Source: PALSA-612 sp963791225 (lineage in GTDB: Bacteria > Actinomycetota > Thermoleophilia > Gaiellales > Gaiellaceae). Taken from it: a DNA stretch of 64,000 bases. This document shows, piece after piece, positions 1 through 7,794 of the stretch. Position 1 is the first letter of the stretch; each line of letters starts with the position of its first letter. Where the stretch lies: contig CAWBRV010000008.1 of assembly GCA_963791225.1 (NCBI GenBank), positions 496,001 to 560,000 of the forward strand, in the 5' to 3' direction. The translations under genes were made by a program, and so were the position numbers. The notes under the pieces are model-generated. The model worked only from the letters and a program-made list of their open reading frames with translations. It made no database searches and was not told the DNA's origin.

Positions 1-2
1 TC

Positions 3-113
3 GCGGACGGAGAGACGCTCGAGCTCGTGTCGAAGCTGGGCGCGATGGTCAAGGAGCCGCGGCGTGTGAGCGCGGCGGTTGCGCAGGAGTCGGCACAAAC
101 TCGTCACGAATGA
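3..113 (+). CDS. C-terminal end of an unidentified protein (partial)
   Basis: An open frame enters from the left edge and runs for 36 codons to a TGA at 111-113. It reads ADGETLELVSKLGAMVKEPR and then a polar tail. Its composition, with regular Leu/Val/Ala in a charged background, looks like a real protein terminus and not like a GC-rich shadow frame. I do not recognise the family from so short a piece. The next gene starts 28 bases downstream and has its own promoter-like hexamer, so the two need not be co-transcribed. Confidence 0.45.
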   Translation, partial: ADGETLELVSKLGAMVKEPRRVSAAVAQESAQTRHE

Positions 114-129
114 CGGTGGACCGCACTCG

Positions 130-135
130 TAGCAT
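130..135 (+). promoter_or_regulatory. -10 element TAGCAT, leaderless promoter of the helicase gene
   Basis: TAGCAT fits the TANNNT form of an actinobacterial -10 box and lies exactly six bases before the GTG at 142. Transcription would therefore begin at or next to the start codon. The same spacing recurs at seven other gene heads in this window. No convincing -35 box is seen. Confidence 0.5.
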
Positions 136-141
136 GGACGG

Positions 142-1947
142 GTGGACTCCGCGCGCGTTCTCGACGGCCTGAACCCCGAGCAGCGGCGGGCGGCCGAGCT
201 CGTCCGCGGCCCGGTCTGCATCCTGGCGGGCGCGGGAACCGGCAAGACGACGACGATCACGCGGCGGATCGCGAACCAGGTCGCGACGGGCGCATTCGCG
301 CCGGGCGAGATCCTCGCCGTCACGTTCACGGACAAGGCCGCCGGCGAGATGCGAAGTCGCCTGGCCGCGCTCGGCGCCTCGGGCGTGCAGGCGCGCACCT
401 TCCATTCCGCCGCGCTCGCGCAGCTTCGCCACTTCGCCCCGGGAGCGGTCGGTCGCATCCTGCCCTCGAAGGCGCTCACCCTGCGGCGGATCGCCAACTC
501 GCTGCCCGCGCCGTACAAGTTCCGGCCCGCGGGGGACCTCGCGACCGAGATCGAATGGGCCCGGAACCGCCGCATCACTCCCGACCGCTACCGCGCCTCT
601 CTCGACGGGCACGAGCCGCCGATCCCGGCCGACCTGATGGTGCGGGTCTACGAGCAGTACGAGGAGGTCAAGCGCGCGCAGGCGCTGACCGACTTCGAAG
701 ATTTGCTCGAGCTCACGATCCGGCTCTACGACGAGCAGCCCGACGCGGCGACCACTTTCCGCAAGCGCTACCTCGCGTTCACCGTCGACGAGTACCAGGA
801 CGTGAACCTCCTCCAGCAGACGCTGCTCGAGCGCTGGCTCGGCGACCGTGACGAGCTATGCGCGGTCGGCGACGACAACCAGGCGATCTACGGCTTCACC
901 GGCGCCAGCCCCGCATACCTGCTCGCGCTGCCCGAGCGTTTCTCCGAGGCCGCCGTCGTGCGGCTGGAGCAGAACTACCGGTCGACGCCACAGGTGCTCG
1001 CCCTCGCGAACCGACTTGCACCCGCACTTCGCACCGAGCTTTCTGCCGGGCCTGAGCCCGTCGTGCGGCCGGTCGTGTCGGTCGAGGTCGAGGCCGGGCT
1101 CGTCGTCGAGCGGATTCGCGCGGCCGTCTGTCCGCTCGAGGAGATCGCGATCCTCTGCCGTACGAACGCGCGCCTCGCCGACTTCGAGCAGGCGCTCCAC
1201 GAGGCCGGCGTCCCGTTCCAGGGCGCCGCGTTCCTCGGCCGTGAGGCCGCCCGCTTCCTGCTCCGCCGGCTCGAGGACGGCGGCGCGCCGGTCGCCGAGC
1301 AGGTGCGCGTGCAGGCGCTCGCGCAGGGCTGGCTCGAGACGCCGCCCGAGGGGCTCGGCGAGCGCGAGCAGATCCGCCAGGACGACCTGACGCGGCTCGT
1401 CCGTCTGGCCGAGTCGCTCGCCCCCGCCTCGGTAGCCGCGTTCAAGGCCGAGCTCGAGCAGCGCTTCGGCGACGGCGGTGCGGAGCGCCGCGGCGTTCAC
1501 CTGCTCACGTACCACGCTGCCAAGGGACTCGAGTTCGAACTCGTCTTCCTCCCGCGCCTCGAGGAGCGCGAGCTCCCGGCGAAGCAGGCAAAGACGGACG
1601 AGCAGATCGCGGAGGAGCGCCGGCTCCTCTACGTCGGCATCACGCGCGCGAAGCGCGAGCTGGTCGTGACCTGGGTGAAGAAGCCGAGCCGCTTCCTCGA
1701 GGAGTTGGGCGTCGGCCCGAGTCGTTCGGAGCCGCCTGAGGGCTTCGACGCCCTCAAGGCGTGGCGGCTTGCCCGCTCGCGCGAGGACGACGTGCCCGCC
1801 TACCTCGTCTTCCACAATTCAACCCTCGAGGAGATCGCGGCCCGCAAGCCGCGGAGCCTCGACGAGCTCGCCGCCGTGCCGGGTGTCGGTCCGGCAAAGC
1901 TCGAGCGCTACGGCGAGGGCGTGCTGGCCGCGCTGGCCGAGGCCTAG
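142..1947 (+). CDS. uvrD2: UvrD/Rep-family DNA helicase with C-terminal HRDC domain (UvrD2-like)
   Basis: ATP-dependent superfamily I 3'-5' DNA helicase, expected to act in DNA repair. The motifs are in order: Walker A AGAGTGKTT (about residues 30-38), motif II VDEYQD (215-220), GDDNQAIYGFTGA (about 243-255), LEQNYRST, LTYHAAKGLEFELVFLP and RRLLYVGITRAKREL. The last 45 residues form an HRDC domain (SLDELAAVPGVGPAKLERYG), the layout of actinobacterial UvrD2. At 601 residues it is shorter than mycobacterial UvrD2 (about 700). It also lacks the tetracysteine motif that family carries between helicase core and HRDC; I see no cysteines there. GTG 142 is chosen because the ATG at 134 is out of frame and because a -10 hexamer sits six bases upstream. 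The 3' end faces the minus-strand DUF354 gene. Confidence 0.93.
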   Translation: MDSARVLDGLNPEQRRAAELVRGPVCILAGAGTGKTTTITRRIANQVATGAFAPGEILAVTFTDKAAGEMRSRLAALGASGVQARTFHSAALAQLRHFAPGAVGRILPSKALTLRRIANSLPAPYKFRPAGDLATEIEWARNRRITPDRYRASLDGHEPPIPADLMVRVYEQYEEVKRAQALTDFEDLLELTIRLYDEQPDAATTFRKRYLAFTVDEYQDVNLLQQTLLERWLGDRDELCAVGDDNQAIYGFTGASPAYLLALPERFSEAAVVRLEQNYRSTPQVLALANRLAPALRTELSAGPEPVVRPVVSVEVEAGLVVERIRAAVCPLEEIAILCRTNARLADFEQALHEAGVPFQGAAFLGREAARFLLRRLEDGGAPVAEQVRVQALAQGWLETPPEGLGEREQIRQDDLTRLVRLAESLAPASVAAFKAELEQRFGDGGAERRGVHLLTYHAAKGLEFELVFLPRLEERELPAKQAKTDEQIAEERRLLYVGITRAKRELVVTWVKKPSRFLEELGVGPSRSEPPEGFDALKAWRLARSREDDVPAYLVFHNSTLEEIAARKPRSLDELAAVPGVGPAKLERYGEGVLAALAEA

Positions 1948-1999
1948 CCCACCGGGTTCCAGGCCTCGCCGAAGCCCTTCGCTCGCACGAGGCGGGATC

Positions 2000-3010
2000 C
2001 TACTCCCCGGCGGACAGGAGCAGATCGAGGAGCACTGCCGGATCACGCCGCACGCGCACGAAGCTCGGCTCGTCCTTCTTGCGCACGTCGATCGCCGCTG
2101 GGTCGACGAGCGCGCGGAGTCTTCCCTCCCTGAGCAGCTGCTCGTCCACCGCGCCGAGACGACCGCCGAACAGGGTGTAGACGGGCACGCCGAGCGAGAC
2201 CGCCTCCCGGTTCATCGTGCCGCCGGCGGAGACCACGAGGTCGGCGAGCGCAATCAGGCTCTGCGCGTCGACGGCGTGCTCCGGGACGATCACGGACGAC
2301 AAGCCGAGCCCCCGCACGAAGTCGCGCTGACCGGCGACGCGCGGGAGCACGACCACGTGAACGTCGTCGCGGCTCCCGAGCGCGCGGAGCGTCTCCGGGA
2401 AGAGCGGGTTCGCGTGGCGGTGGTAGAGCGACACGTCCGGAGGCGGGCGGAGCACGACGACGACCCGCTCCCGGTCGATTCCGAGCTCGTCGAGGACGGC
2501 ACCGTCGGGCTCGAGGTCGGCGAGGTAGTAGTCCTCCTTCAGACCGGTGTAGCGCCGGAGCTTTCGGCCGCCGGCGCCGTAGCGCGCGAGCCGCTCGGCC
2601 GGGATCGCGTCCGGGACGACGACTCGCGTTGCCGCACGGCACCCGAGCTGGTGCTGTAGCCAGGCGAACTCGTAGTCGAACGTCGTCGCGCTCGGGATGC
2701 CGAGCCGGCGCGCCGTAAGCGTCAGATCGTGAGAGCCGTGGGCGAGCGCGACGTCGTAGCCGCGTCCGCGCGCGAACCGGTGGAGCGCGGGGAGTCGCCC
2801 CGCCATAGCTCGTGCCTTACCGAGCGTGGACGCGCCGCCGTGCTGCCCGACGACAGTCGACTCGATCCCGTGCAAGGCAAGCAGCTCGAGCGTCTGGGCG
2901 TACTCCCGCGCCGTGACGTCGACCTCGGCACCGCGCTCGCGCAGGATCCGGATCAGCGGCCGGAAGAAGAGGACGTGCGGCGAGTTGGTGACGTCGATCC
3001 AGACACGCAT
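2000..3010 (-). CDS. DUF354 family protein, probable GT-B-type glycosyltransferase
   Basis: 336 residues beginning MRVWIDVTNSPHVLFFRPLI, the typical N-terminus of DUF354, a family with predicted GT-B (glycosyltransferase) fold and no well-defined substrate. The N-terminal half has the Rossmann-like start and the ARAMAGRLPALHRFAR helix region. The C-terminal half has ADLVVSAGGTMNREAVSLGVP, the donor-binding-like motif of this fold. An in-frame TTG nine codons upstream would add MCAFCEVRL, but the family begins at MRVWIDV, so the ATG at 3010 is preferred. It is divergent from the LysR gene and convergent with the helicase. Isolated from other sugar genes, so its role is not indicated by context. 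Confidence 0.82.
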   Translation of the reverse strand: MRVWIDVTNSPHVLFFRPLIRILRERGAEVDVTAREYAQTLELLALHGIESTVVGQHGGASTLGKARAMAGRLPALHRFARGRGYDVALAHGSHDLTLTARRLGIPSATTFDYEFAWLQHQLGCRAATRVVVPDAIPAERLARYGAGGRKLRRYTGLKEDYYLADLEPDGAVLDELGIDRERVVVVLRPPPDVSLYHRHANPLFPETLRALGSRDDVHVVVLPRVAGQRDFVRGLGLSSVIVPEHAVDAQSLIALADLVVSAGGTMNREAVSLGVPVYTLFGGRLGAVDEQLLREGRLRALVDPAAIDVRKKDEPSFVRVRRDPAVLLDLLLSAGE

Positions 3011-3197
3011 CAGCCGGACCTCGCAGAAGGCGCACAATCGTCACACTCGCGCCTCAGACGCGGCACGATTTCGCAGGTACGCTCAAGACCGGGGGGCCAG
3101 GGCCGAAGGCCCCGGGGGGAGACAAACGGAGTCGCCTCGCGCGCGCGCACCGTCGCCACTGTAGAGCCAGGTCGCGCTAATGAGTTGCGCGCGTGGG

Positions 3198-3203
3198 TAT
3201 AAG
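3198..3203 (+). promoter_or_regulatory. Candidate -10 element TATAAG for the LysR gene
   Basis: TATAAG matches the TATAAT consensus at five of six positions and lies eight bases before ATG 3212, so the transcript would have almost no leader. The 201-base divergent region upstream (3011-3211) also holds a short hairpin, GGGCC-GAA-GGCCC at 3100-3112. I see no clear T-N11-A LysR box. Confidence 0.35.
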
Positions 3204-3211
3204 TGTTTTCG

Positions 3212-4105
3212 ATGGACACGAGGCAGCTCGCGGCGTTCTGTGCGGTGGTCGAGCGGGAGAGCTTCTCCCAGGCCGCCGTTCGGCTCGGCGTCACGCAGCC
3301 GGCGGTCAGCCAGCAGGTGCGGGCGCTCGAGAAGCGGGTCGGGCAGCAGTTGCTCGACCGCTCGGGTCGCCGCGTCGTTCCCACAGAGGCGGGGCTCCGC
3401 CTCTACCACGGGGCACAGCGGCTGCTCGCCCTCGAGGAGCAGCTGCTCGAGCAGGTCGCCGCCGAGGACGAGGGCGCGCTTCGCGGTCGGCTCGAGATCG
3501 GCGCGTCCACGGGGCCGGGCGCGAACGTCGTCACGCTCCTTCTATGCGAGTTCCAGCTGCGGAACCCGGAGCTCACGATCGGGCTCTCGGTCCACGACAC
3601 GCAACGCATTGTCGAGCTGGTCTCGCGCCGGGAGCTCGAGCTCGGGGTTGTCGGTGCGGCGCGGCGGCAGCGGTCGGTGTCGTTCGAGACGTTCTTCCGT
3701 GACGAGGTCGTGCTCGTCTGCCCGCCCGGCCACCGCTTCGCAGGCGCCACGATCACGCTCGACGAGCTCCGCACGGAGCCGCTGATCGTGATGCAGACCG
3801 GTGCCGGCGTCCGTGCGGTCATCGAGGAGGAGCTGCGGTCGGCGGGCCTGAAGCTCCGCGACTTCGACGTCCATCTCGAACTCGGCCTCCAGGAATCGGT
3901 CAAGAGCGCGGTCGTGGCGAGGTACGGGGTCACCTTCATCTCGCGCTCGGCCGTCGAGTCGGAGCTGGCTGCCGGCACGCTCGCAGTCGCGCGCGTTCAG
4001 GGGCTCGAGCCGGCGCGCGAGATCGCGCTCGTCCGCTCGGTCGGTCGGGCGCCGAGCCGGGTCGCCGACGCCTTCCTCGCGTTCGCGCGGGAGCGTTTGC
4101 CCTGA
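3212..4105 (+). CDS. LysR-family transcriptional regulator
   Basis: 297-residue LysR-type regulator. Residues 1-60 form the winged helix-turn-helix: MDTRQLAAFCAVVERESFSQ leads into AAVRLGVTQPAVSQQVRALE, the canonical LysR recognition region. The rest is a periplasmic-binding-protein-like effector domain (GRLEIGASTGPGANVV, then the RD1/RD2 lobes). ATG 3212 gives the usual family start; a GTG nine bases upstream is also in frame but less likely given the -10-like TATAAG at 3198. Its stop overlaps the next gene, an Fe-type dehydrogenase, so the regulator probably controls and is co-transcribed with that enzyme. The inducer is unknown; by analogy with maleylacetate reductase clusters it could be an aromatic breakdown intermediate. 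Confidence 0.92.
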   Translation: MDTRQLAAFCAVVERESFSQAAVRLGVTQPAVSQQVRALEKRVGQQLLDRSGRRVVPTEAGLRLYHGAQRLLALEEQLLEQVAAEDEGALRGRLEIGASTGPGANVVTLLLCEFQLRNPELTIGLSVHDTQRIVELVSRRELELGVVGAARRQRSVSFETFFRDEVVLVCPPGHRFAGATITLDELRTEPLIVMQTGAGVRAVIEEELRSAGLKLRDFDVHLELGLQESVKSAVVARYGVTFISRSAVESELAAGTLAVARVQGLEPAREIALVRSVGRAPSRVADAFLAFARERLP

Positions 4106-5022
4106 TCGTCCGCTGGGGCCTCGACGCTCTCCGAGAGCTGCTCGAGCCGTACGAGCGGCCGCTGCTGATCTCGACCGAACGCTGGTGCGATCTCGACGTA
4201 CCCGTTCACGAGCGCTTCCACGGCGTGCGACCGCATGCCGAGCGCGAGGGCGTCGACGGTGCGATTCGTCGAACGCGGGAGACGGGCGTCGACGCGCTGG
4301 TCGGGCTCGGCGGCGGGAGTACGATCGACACGGCCAAGGCGGTCTCGGCAACGACAGACGTGCCTCTCTTCGCCGTCCCGACGACCTACGCGGGCGCCGA
4401 GTGGACGCCGTACTTCGGCATCCGCGACGCGGCCGCGGGCATGAAGGGCGGTGGGTCGGGCGCGAGCACGATCGGCATCGTCTATGAGCCGGCACTGACG
4501 CTCGGCCTCTCGCGCGACGAGTCGGGCGGGACGGCGATGAACGCTCTCGCGCACTGCGTCGAGGCGCTCTACGTGTCCGACTCGCCCGATGCGAGGCGGG
4601 GCGCCGCACTGATCGACGAATGGCTGCCGTGCGTGCTCGCGGACGGGCAGGACGAGGAGGGGCGCCGGCGGCTGCTCGAAGGGGCGATGCACGCGGGGAT
4701 CGCGCTTCGCGACCACGGGCTCTACCTCGGTCACGCGATGGCGCAGGCGCTCGGGGGCCGCTACGGCCTCCCGCACGGAGCGCTGAACGCGATCTGCCTG
4801 CCGGCTGCGATGCGATTCAACGCCGCGATCGAGCCGTTCGGGATCCAGCGCGTCGAGGAGTTGGCGCGCCTCTGCGGGTTCACACGGCTCCGCGACCTCG
4901 ATGTGCCCGAGGGGGACCTCCGCGAGGTCGCCGAGGCGACGGCCGTTCGAGGCGGGGCGCAGGCGAACCCGCGTCCGGCGAGCGCCGCGCAGATCGAGGA
5001 ACTGCTTCGCTCGGTCTGGTAA
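4102..5022 (+). CDS. Iron-containing alcohol dehydrogenase, maleylacetate reductase-like
   Basis: NAD(P)H-dependent dehydrogenase of the group III Fe-ADH fold. The dinucleotide-binding motif LGGGSTIDTAKAV is near residue 70, and PTTYAGAEWTPYFG, MNALAHCVEALY (metal His) and GRYGLPHGALNA (metal His) match maleylacetate reductases, which reduce maleylacetate to 3-oxoadipate in aromatic degradation. The first ATG or GTG in frame is GTG 4225, but that would cut off the family-like stretch LDALRELLEPYERPLLISTE. The frame is open upstream without any ATG/GTG/TTG; the only plausible start is CTG 4102, overlapping the LysR stop as CTGA. With that start the protein has 306 residues, still shorter than the usual 350-380. 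The substrate is inferred from family only. Confidence 0.8.
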   Translation: MIVRWGLDALRELLEPYERPLLISTERWCDLDVPVHERFHGVRPHAEREGVDGAIRRTRETGVDALVGLGGGSTIDTAKAVSATTDVPLFAVPTTYAGAEWTPYFGIRDAAAGMKGGGSGASTIGIVYEPALTLGLSRDESGGTAMNALAHCVEALYVSDSPDARRGAALIDEWLPCVLADGQDEEGRRRLLEGAMHAGIALRDHGLYLGHAMAQALGGRYGLPHGALNAICLPAAMRFNAAIEPFGIQRVEELARLCGFTRLRDLDVPEGDLREVAEATAVRGGAQANPRPASAAQIEELLRSVW

Positions 5023-5029
5023 CGGCCGC

Positions 5030-5356
5030 TCAGCCGCAGCCGGGCTGGAAGAACCCCGCCGCAGCGGCCCAGATGCCGAGGACCGCGGCCCCGGCGACGA
5101 CGACGAGACCGAGCCGTCCCCAGAACGCGTCGCCCTTCCGCACGGCTCTCACGTCGAAGACGAGGGCCGCGGTCGCGAGCGCGAACAGCACCAGGGGCGT
5201 CAGGTCGAGCGTTGCCGACCCCTCGGGCGTGGGGCAGGCTCGTCCGTGCGGTCCGAGCAGCGAGGCGACCGCGAACCCGAACGCGGAGAGCGAGAGTGCG
5301 ACTCCGATCCGTGCCCGCCAGCTACTCGGCCCCGACCGTAGTGGCGCAGGGTCCAT
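5030..5356 (-). CDS. Small hypothetical membrane protein
   Basis: 108 residues starting MDPAPLRSGPSSWRARIG. Three hydrophobic segments are visible: IGVALSLSAFGFAVASLL, LTPLVLFALATAALVF and LGLVVVAGAAVLGIWAAAAG. The protein ends in a short tail with cysteine (FQPGCG). No family recognised. The frame stays open further upstream but the added sequence is charged and not protein-like, so ATG 5356 is chosen. It converges on the dehydrogenase gene, seven bases away. Confidence 0.6.
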   Translation of the reverse strand: MDPAPLRSGPSSWRARIGVALSLSAFGFAVASLLGPHGRACPTPEGSATLDLTPLVLFALATAALVFDVRAVRKGDAFWGRLGLVVVAGAAVLGIWAAAAGFFQPGCG

Positions 5357-5456
5357 TTCGTCGTCATCGGCACGGGCGCCGCGCTCCCTGAGCCGCTTCC
5401 GAGGGAAGCCGACGGCCGGGGTAGGTATCGTCACTGCGCCCGGCGAATAGCCTCCC

Positions 5457-5696
5457 GTGAAGAAGAACCGCGCGCTCATCATCCCTGCCGTCGTGCTCGG
5501 ACTCATCCTGATCGCCATCGCGATCGTCTACTGGGTCGAGCCGGCGAGCTCCCTCCCCGGCTTCTTTCCGGGGCACGAGCACTCGTCCACGCACCACACG
5601 AAGCACGGGATCGCGGCCTTCCTGCTCGGACTCGCCCTGCTCGCCTTCGCCTGGTTCCAGACCGGCGGAGAGAAGCCGAAGCCCGACGCTCAGTGA
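5457..5696 (+). CDS. Small two-helix membrane protein, upstream partner of uppP
   Basis: 79 residues with two membrane helices: residues 8-25 (IIPAVVLGLILIAIAIVYWV) and about 50-68 (GIAAFLLGLALLAFAWFQTG). They are separated by a His-rich loop (GHEHSSTHHTKHG) that could bind a metal or simply face outside. The tail is lysine/proline-rich. The stop overlaps the GTG of uppP (GTGA), so the two are translationally coupled. No known function. The start is GTG 5457, the only candidate before the first helix. Confidence 0.65.
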   Translation: MKKNRALIIPAVVLGLILIAIAIVYWVEPASSLPGFFPGHEHSSTHHTKHGIAAFLLGLALLAFAWFQTGGEKPKPDAQ

Positions 5697-6565
5697 TCCT
5701 CGCGTCGCTGATCTCGTACCCGCAGGCGATCATCCTCGGGCTTCTCCAGGGAGTGGCGGAGCTGTTCCCGATCTCGAGCCTGGGGCAGTCGGTGATCCTG
5801 CCGAACCTGCTCGGCTGGAACATCCATCAGAACGACCCGTATTTCGTCAGCTTCCTCGTCGCCACGCATCTCGCGACCGCGCTCGTCCTGCTCGGGTTCT
5901 TCTGGGCCGATTGGGTGCGGATCGCCAAAGGGTTCTGGCGCAGCCTGCGCGACCGCGAGATCGCGCCCGACGACACCGACGCCAAGCTCGCGTGGCTCCT
6001 GATCGTCGGGACGATCCCCGCCGGCATTCTCGGATTGACGCTCGACCACAAGCTGCGCAGCGTGTTCGCCTCGGCGACCTCGGCCTCGTTCTTCCTGATG
6101 CTGAACGGGCTGATGCTGTACGGAGCGGAACTGCTGCGGCGCCGGGCGCCGGTGCACGAGGTGGGGGACCCGGACGACCGGATCGCGAAGCGCGTCGGCT
6201 GGAAGGAGGCGACCGGGGTGGGGGCGGCTCAGGCGATCGCGTTGATCCCGGGCTTCTCCCGTTCGGGCGCGTCGATGGGCGGCGGCCTGCTGACCGGCCT
6301 GTCGAACATCGACGCGGCTCGCTACGCCTTTCTGCTCGCCACGCCGATCATCGGCGCCGCCGCGATCCTCAAGCTTCCCGACCTGCTCGGCCACACGGGC
6401 GACGGTGTTCGCGGACAGGCGCTCGTCGCGTCGCTCTGCTCGGCCGCGACGGCCTATCTCGCCGTCCGCTTCCTGATGCGCTTCTTCGAGACGAATCGGC
6501 TGACACCGTTTGCGGTCTTCTGTCTGATCGAGGGCTTCGCCTGCTTCGTCTATTTCGTTTCGTAA
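5693..6565 (+). CDS. uppP: Undecaprenyl-diphosphatase (UppP/BacA)
   Basis: Integral membrane phosphatase that converts undecaprenyl diphosphate to the monophosphate, recycling the lipid carrier of peptidoglycan and surface glycans. 290 residues, the usual size being about 270. The first active-site motif is GLLQGVAELFPISSLGQ (residues 16-32, corresponding to the EGxTEFLPVSSTGH motif). The second is PGFSRSGASMGGGL near residue 187. About eight hydrophobic segments are seen. It starts with a GTG coupled to the small membrane protein upstream. Carrier recycling fits with the many glycan assembly genes farther right, although it lies in a separate transcription unit. Confidence 0.92.
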   Translation: MILASLISYPQAIILGLLQGVAELFPISSLGQSVILPNLLGWNIHQNDPYFVSFLVATHLATALVLLGFFWADWVRIAKGFWRSLRDREIAPDDTDAKLAWLLIVGTIPAGILGLTLDHKLRSVFASATSASFFLMLNGLMLYGAELLRRRAPVHEVGDPDDRIAKRVGWKEATGVGAAQAIALIPGFSRSGASMGGGLLTGLSNIDAARYAFLLATPIIGAAAILKLPDLLGHTGDGVRGQALVASLCSAATAYLAVRFLMRFFETNRLTPFAVFCLIEGFACFVYFVS

Positions 6566-6571
6566 TCTCAG

Positions 6572-6585
6572 GGATTAGCTAATCC
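6572..6585 (+). promoter_or_regulatory. Perfect palindrome GGATTAGCTAATCC, candidate operator of the sulfur operon
   Basis: A 14-base perfect palindrome, AT-richer than its surroundings, lies directly upstream of the -10-like TAAACT of the eight-gene sulfur/fumarase operon, where the -35/-10 spacer would be. A dimeric repressor bound here would block transcription. The regulator is not identified; no regulator gene adjoins the operon. Confidence 0.55.
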
Positions 6586-6588
6586 AGG

Positions 6589-6594
6589 TAAACT
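6589..6594 (+). promoter_or_regulatory. -10 element TAAACT of the sulfur operon
   Basis: TANNNT-type hexamer exactly six bases before GTG 6601, implying a leaderless mRNA for the flavoprotein gene that heads the operon. No clear -35 element is seen. Confidence 0.45.
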
Positions 6595-6600
6595 CCGGGC

Positions 6601-7794
6601 GTGACCGACCTGGGACCATTCGACGTGCTCGTGGTCGGCAGCGGCGCCTCCGGGCTTGCCGCGGCGCTCTCCGCCGAGCGGGACGGCGCGAACGTGGCTC
6701 TCGTGACCAAGGGGACGCTCCAGTCCTGCAACTCGGCCAAGGCGCAGGGCGGGATCCAGGCGGCGTTCGCGGACGACGACTCGCCCGAGCAGCATGCAGA
6801 GGACGTCTGGCGCTCCTCGCACGAGACGGCCGACCGCCGCCTCGTCGAGGTGCTGACGGGCGAGGCACCGAGCGCGATCCACTGGCTGGAGGAGTTGGGC
6901 GTGGAGTTCACGCGGCAGAACGGCGGTTACCGGCTCGCCCGCTGCGGAGGCGCCACGCGCACGCGGCTTCTCCAGGTGGGCGACCGGACGGGTCACGCGA
7001 TCACGACCGCGCTTCGCGACGCCGTCGAGGCGTCGGGCGCCGAGACCTTCCCGAAGTCGCCGCTGCAGGCGCTCGAGCCGCGGGCAGGCGGCTGGCTGGC
7101 GCGCTGCGGCGAGCAGGAAGTCGAGGCGGCGACGGTCGTCCTCGCGGCCGGCGGGCGGTGCTTCCGTGAGGCCGAGGAGCGGGGCGAGCTCTCGACCAAC
7201 CATCCGGGCGCGACCGGCGAGGTGACGCGGATCGCGCTCGACCTGGGCGCGGAGTCGCGCGACCTCGACGCGTTGCAGTACCACCCGAACGGCGGCGCCT
7301 GGCCCGAGAACACGCAGGGCTACTCGATTCCCGAGACGACGCGCGCCTACGGCGCCGTGCTCGTCAACGCCGACGGCGAGGAGTTCACCGACTCGCTCGG
7401 CCCGCGCGACGCCGTCTCGCAGGCGATCTTCGACGAGGTCGAGAAGGGCAAGGGCGTGACGACACCGGACGGGCGGCCCGCCGTCTACCTCGACACGACG
7501 CGGATCGCGCCCGACGACGCCGAGGTGTCCCTCCCGTACATGCTCCGCCGCTACCGCGCCGCGGGCATCGACCCGCTCGCCGAGCCGATCCTGACCTATC
7601 CGGTGCTGCACTACCAGAACGGGGGCCTCGTGATCGACGCGGACGGACGGACGACGCTCGAGGGCCTGTACGCGTGCGGTGAGATCGCGGGCGGAACGCA
7701 CGGGCGCAACCGGATGATGGGAAACAGCCTGCTCGAATGCTGTGTCTTCGGTCGCCGGGCGGGGCGTGCTGCCGCGGAGGCGGCCCGCTCGTGA
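6601..7794 (+). CDS. FAD-dependent fumarate reductase/succinate dehydrogenase/L-aspartate oxidase-like flavoprotein, short form
   Basis: Soluble flavoprotein of the FrdA/SdhA/NadB fold. The FAD Rossmann motif VVGSGASGLAAALSA is at residues 11-25. Substrate-site elements of C4-dicarboxylate enzymes are present: QYHPNGG, PRDAVSQAI (Arg near 269), HYQNGG (His 337) and GGTHGRNRMMGNS (Arg near 368). At 397 residues it ends right after the FAD domain (FGRRAGRAAAEAARS). It therefore lacks the C-terminal helical domain of SdhA, FrdA and NadB (530-600 residues), and no iron-sulfur or membrane subunit adjoins it. It heads the operon with class I fumarase and sulfate assimilation genes; its stop overlaps the next start as GTGA. 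Fumarate (or a fumarate analogue) reduction, succinate oxidation or aspartate oxidation are all possible; the context favours an unsaturated diacid-like substrate. Confidence 0.8.
   Translation: MTDLGPFDVLVVGSGASGLAAALSAERDGANVALVTKGTLQSCNSAKAQGGIQAAFADDDSPEQHAEDVWRSSHETADRRLVEVLTGEAPSAIHWLEELGVEFTRQNGGYRLARCGGATRTRLLQVGDRTGHAITTALRDAVEASGAETFPKSPLQALEPRAGGWLARCGEQEVEAATVVLAAGGRCFREAEERGELSTNHPGATGEVTRIALDLGAESRDLDALQYHPNGGAWPENTQGYSIPETTRAYGAVLVNADGEEFTDSLGPRDAVSQAIFDEVEKGKGVTTPDGRPAVYLDTTRIAPDDAEVSLPYMLRRYRAAGIDPLAEPILTYPVLHYQNGGLVIDADGRTTLEGLYACGEIAGGTHGRNRMMGNSLLECCVFGRRAGRAAAEAARS

Noticed and set aside
134..141. ATG 134 as start of the helicase
   Set aside because: It is out of frame and runs into a stop after a few codons.
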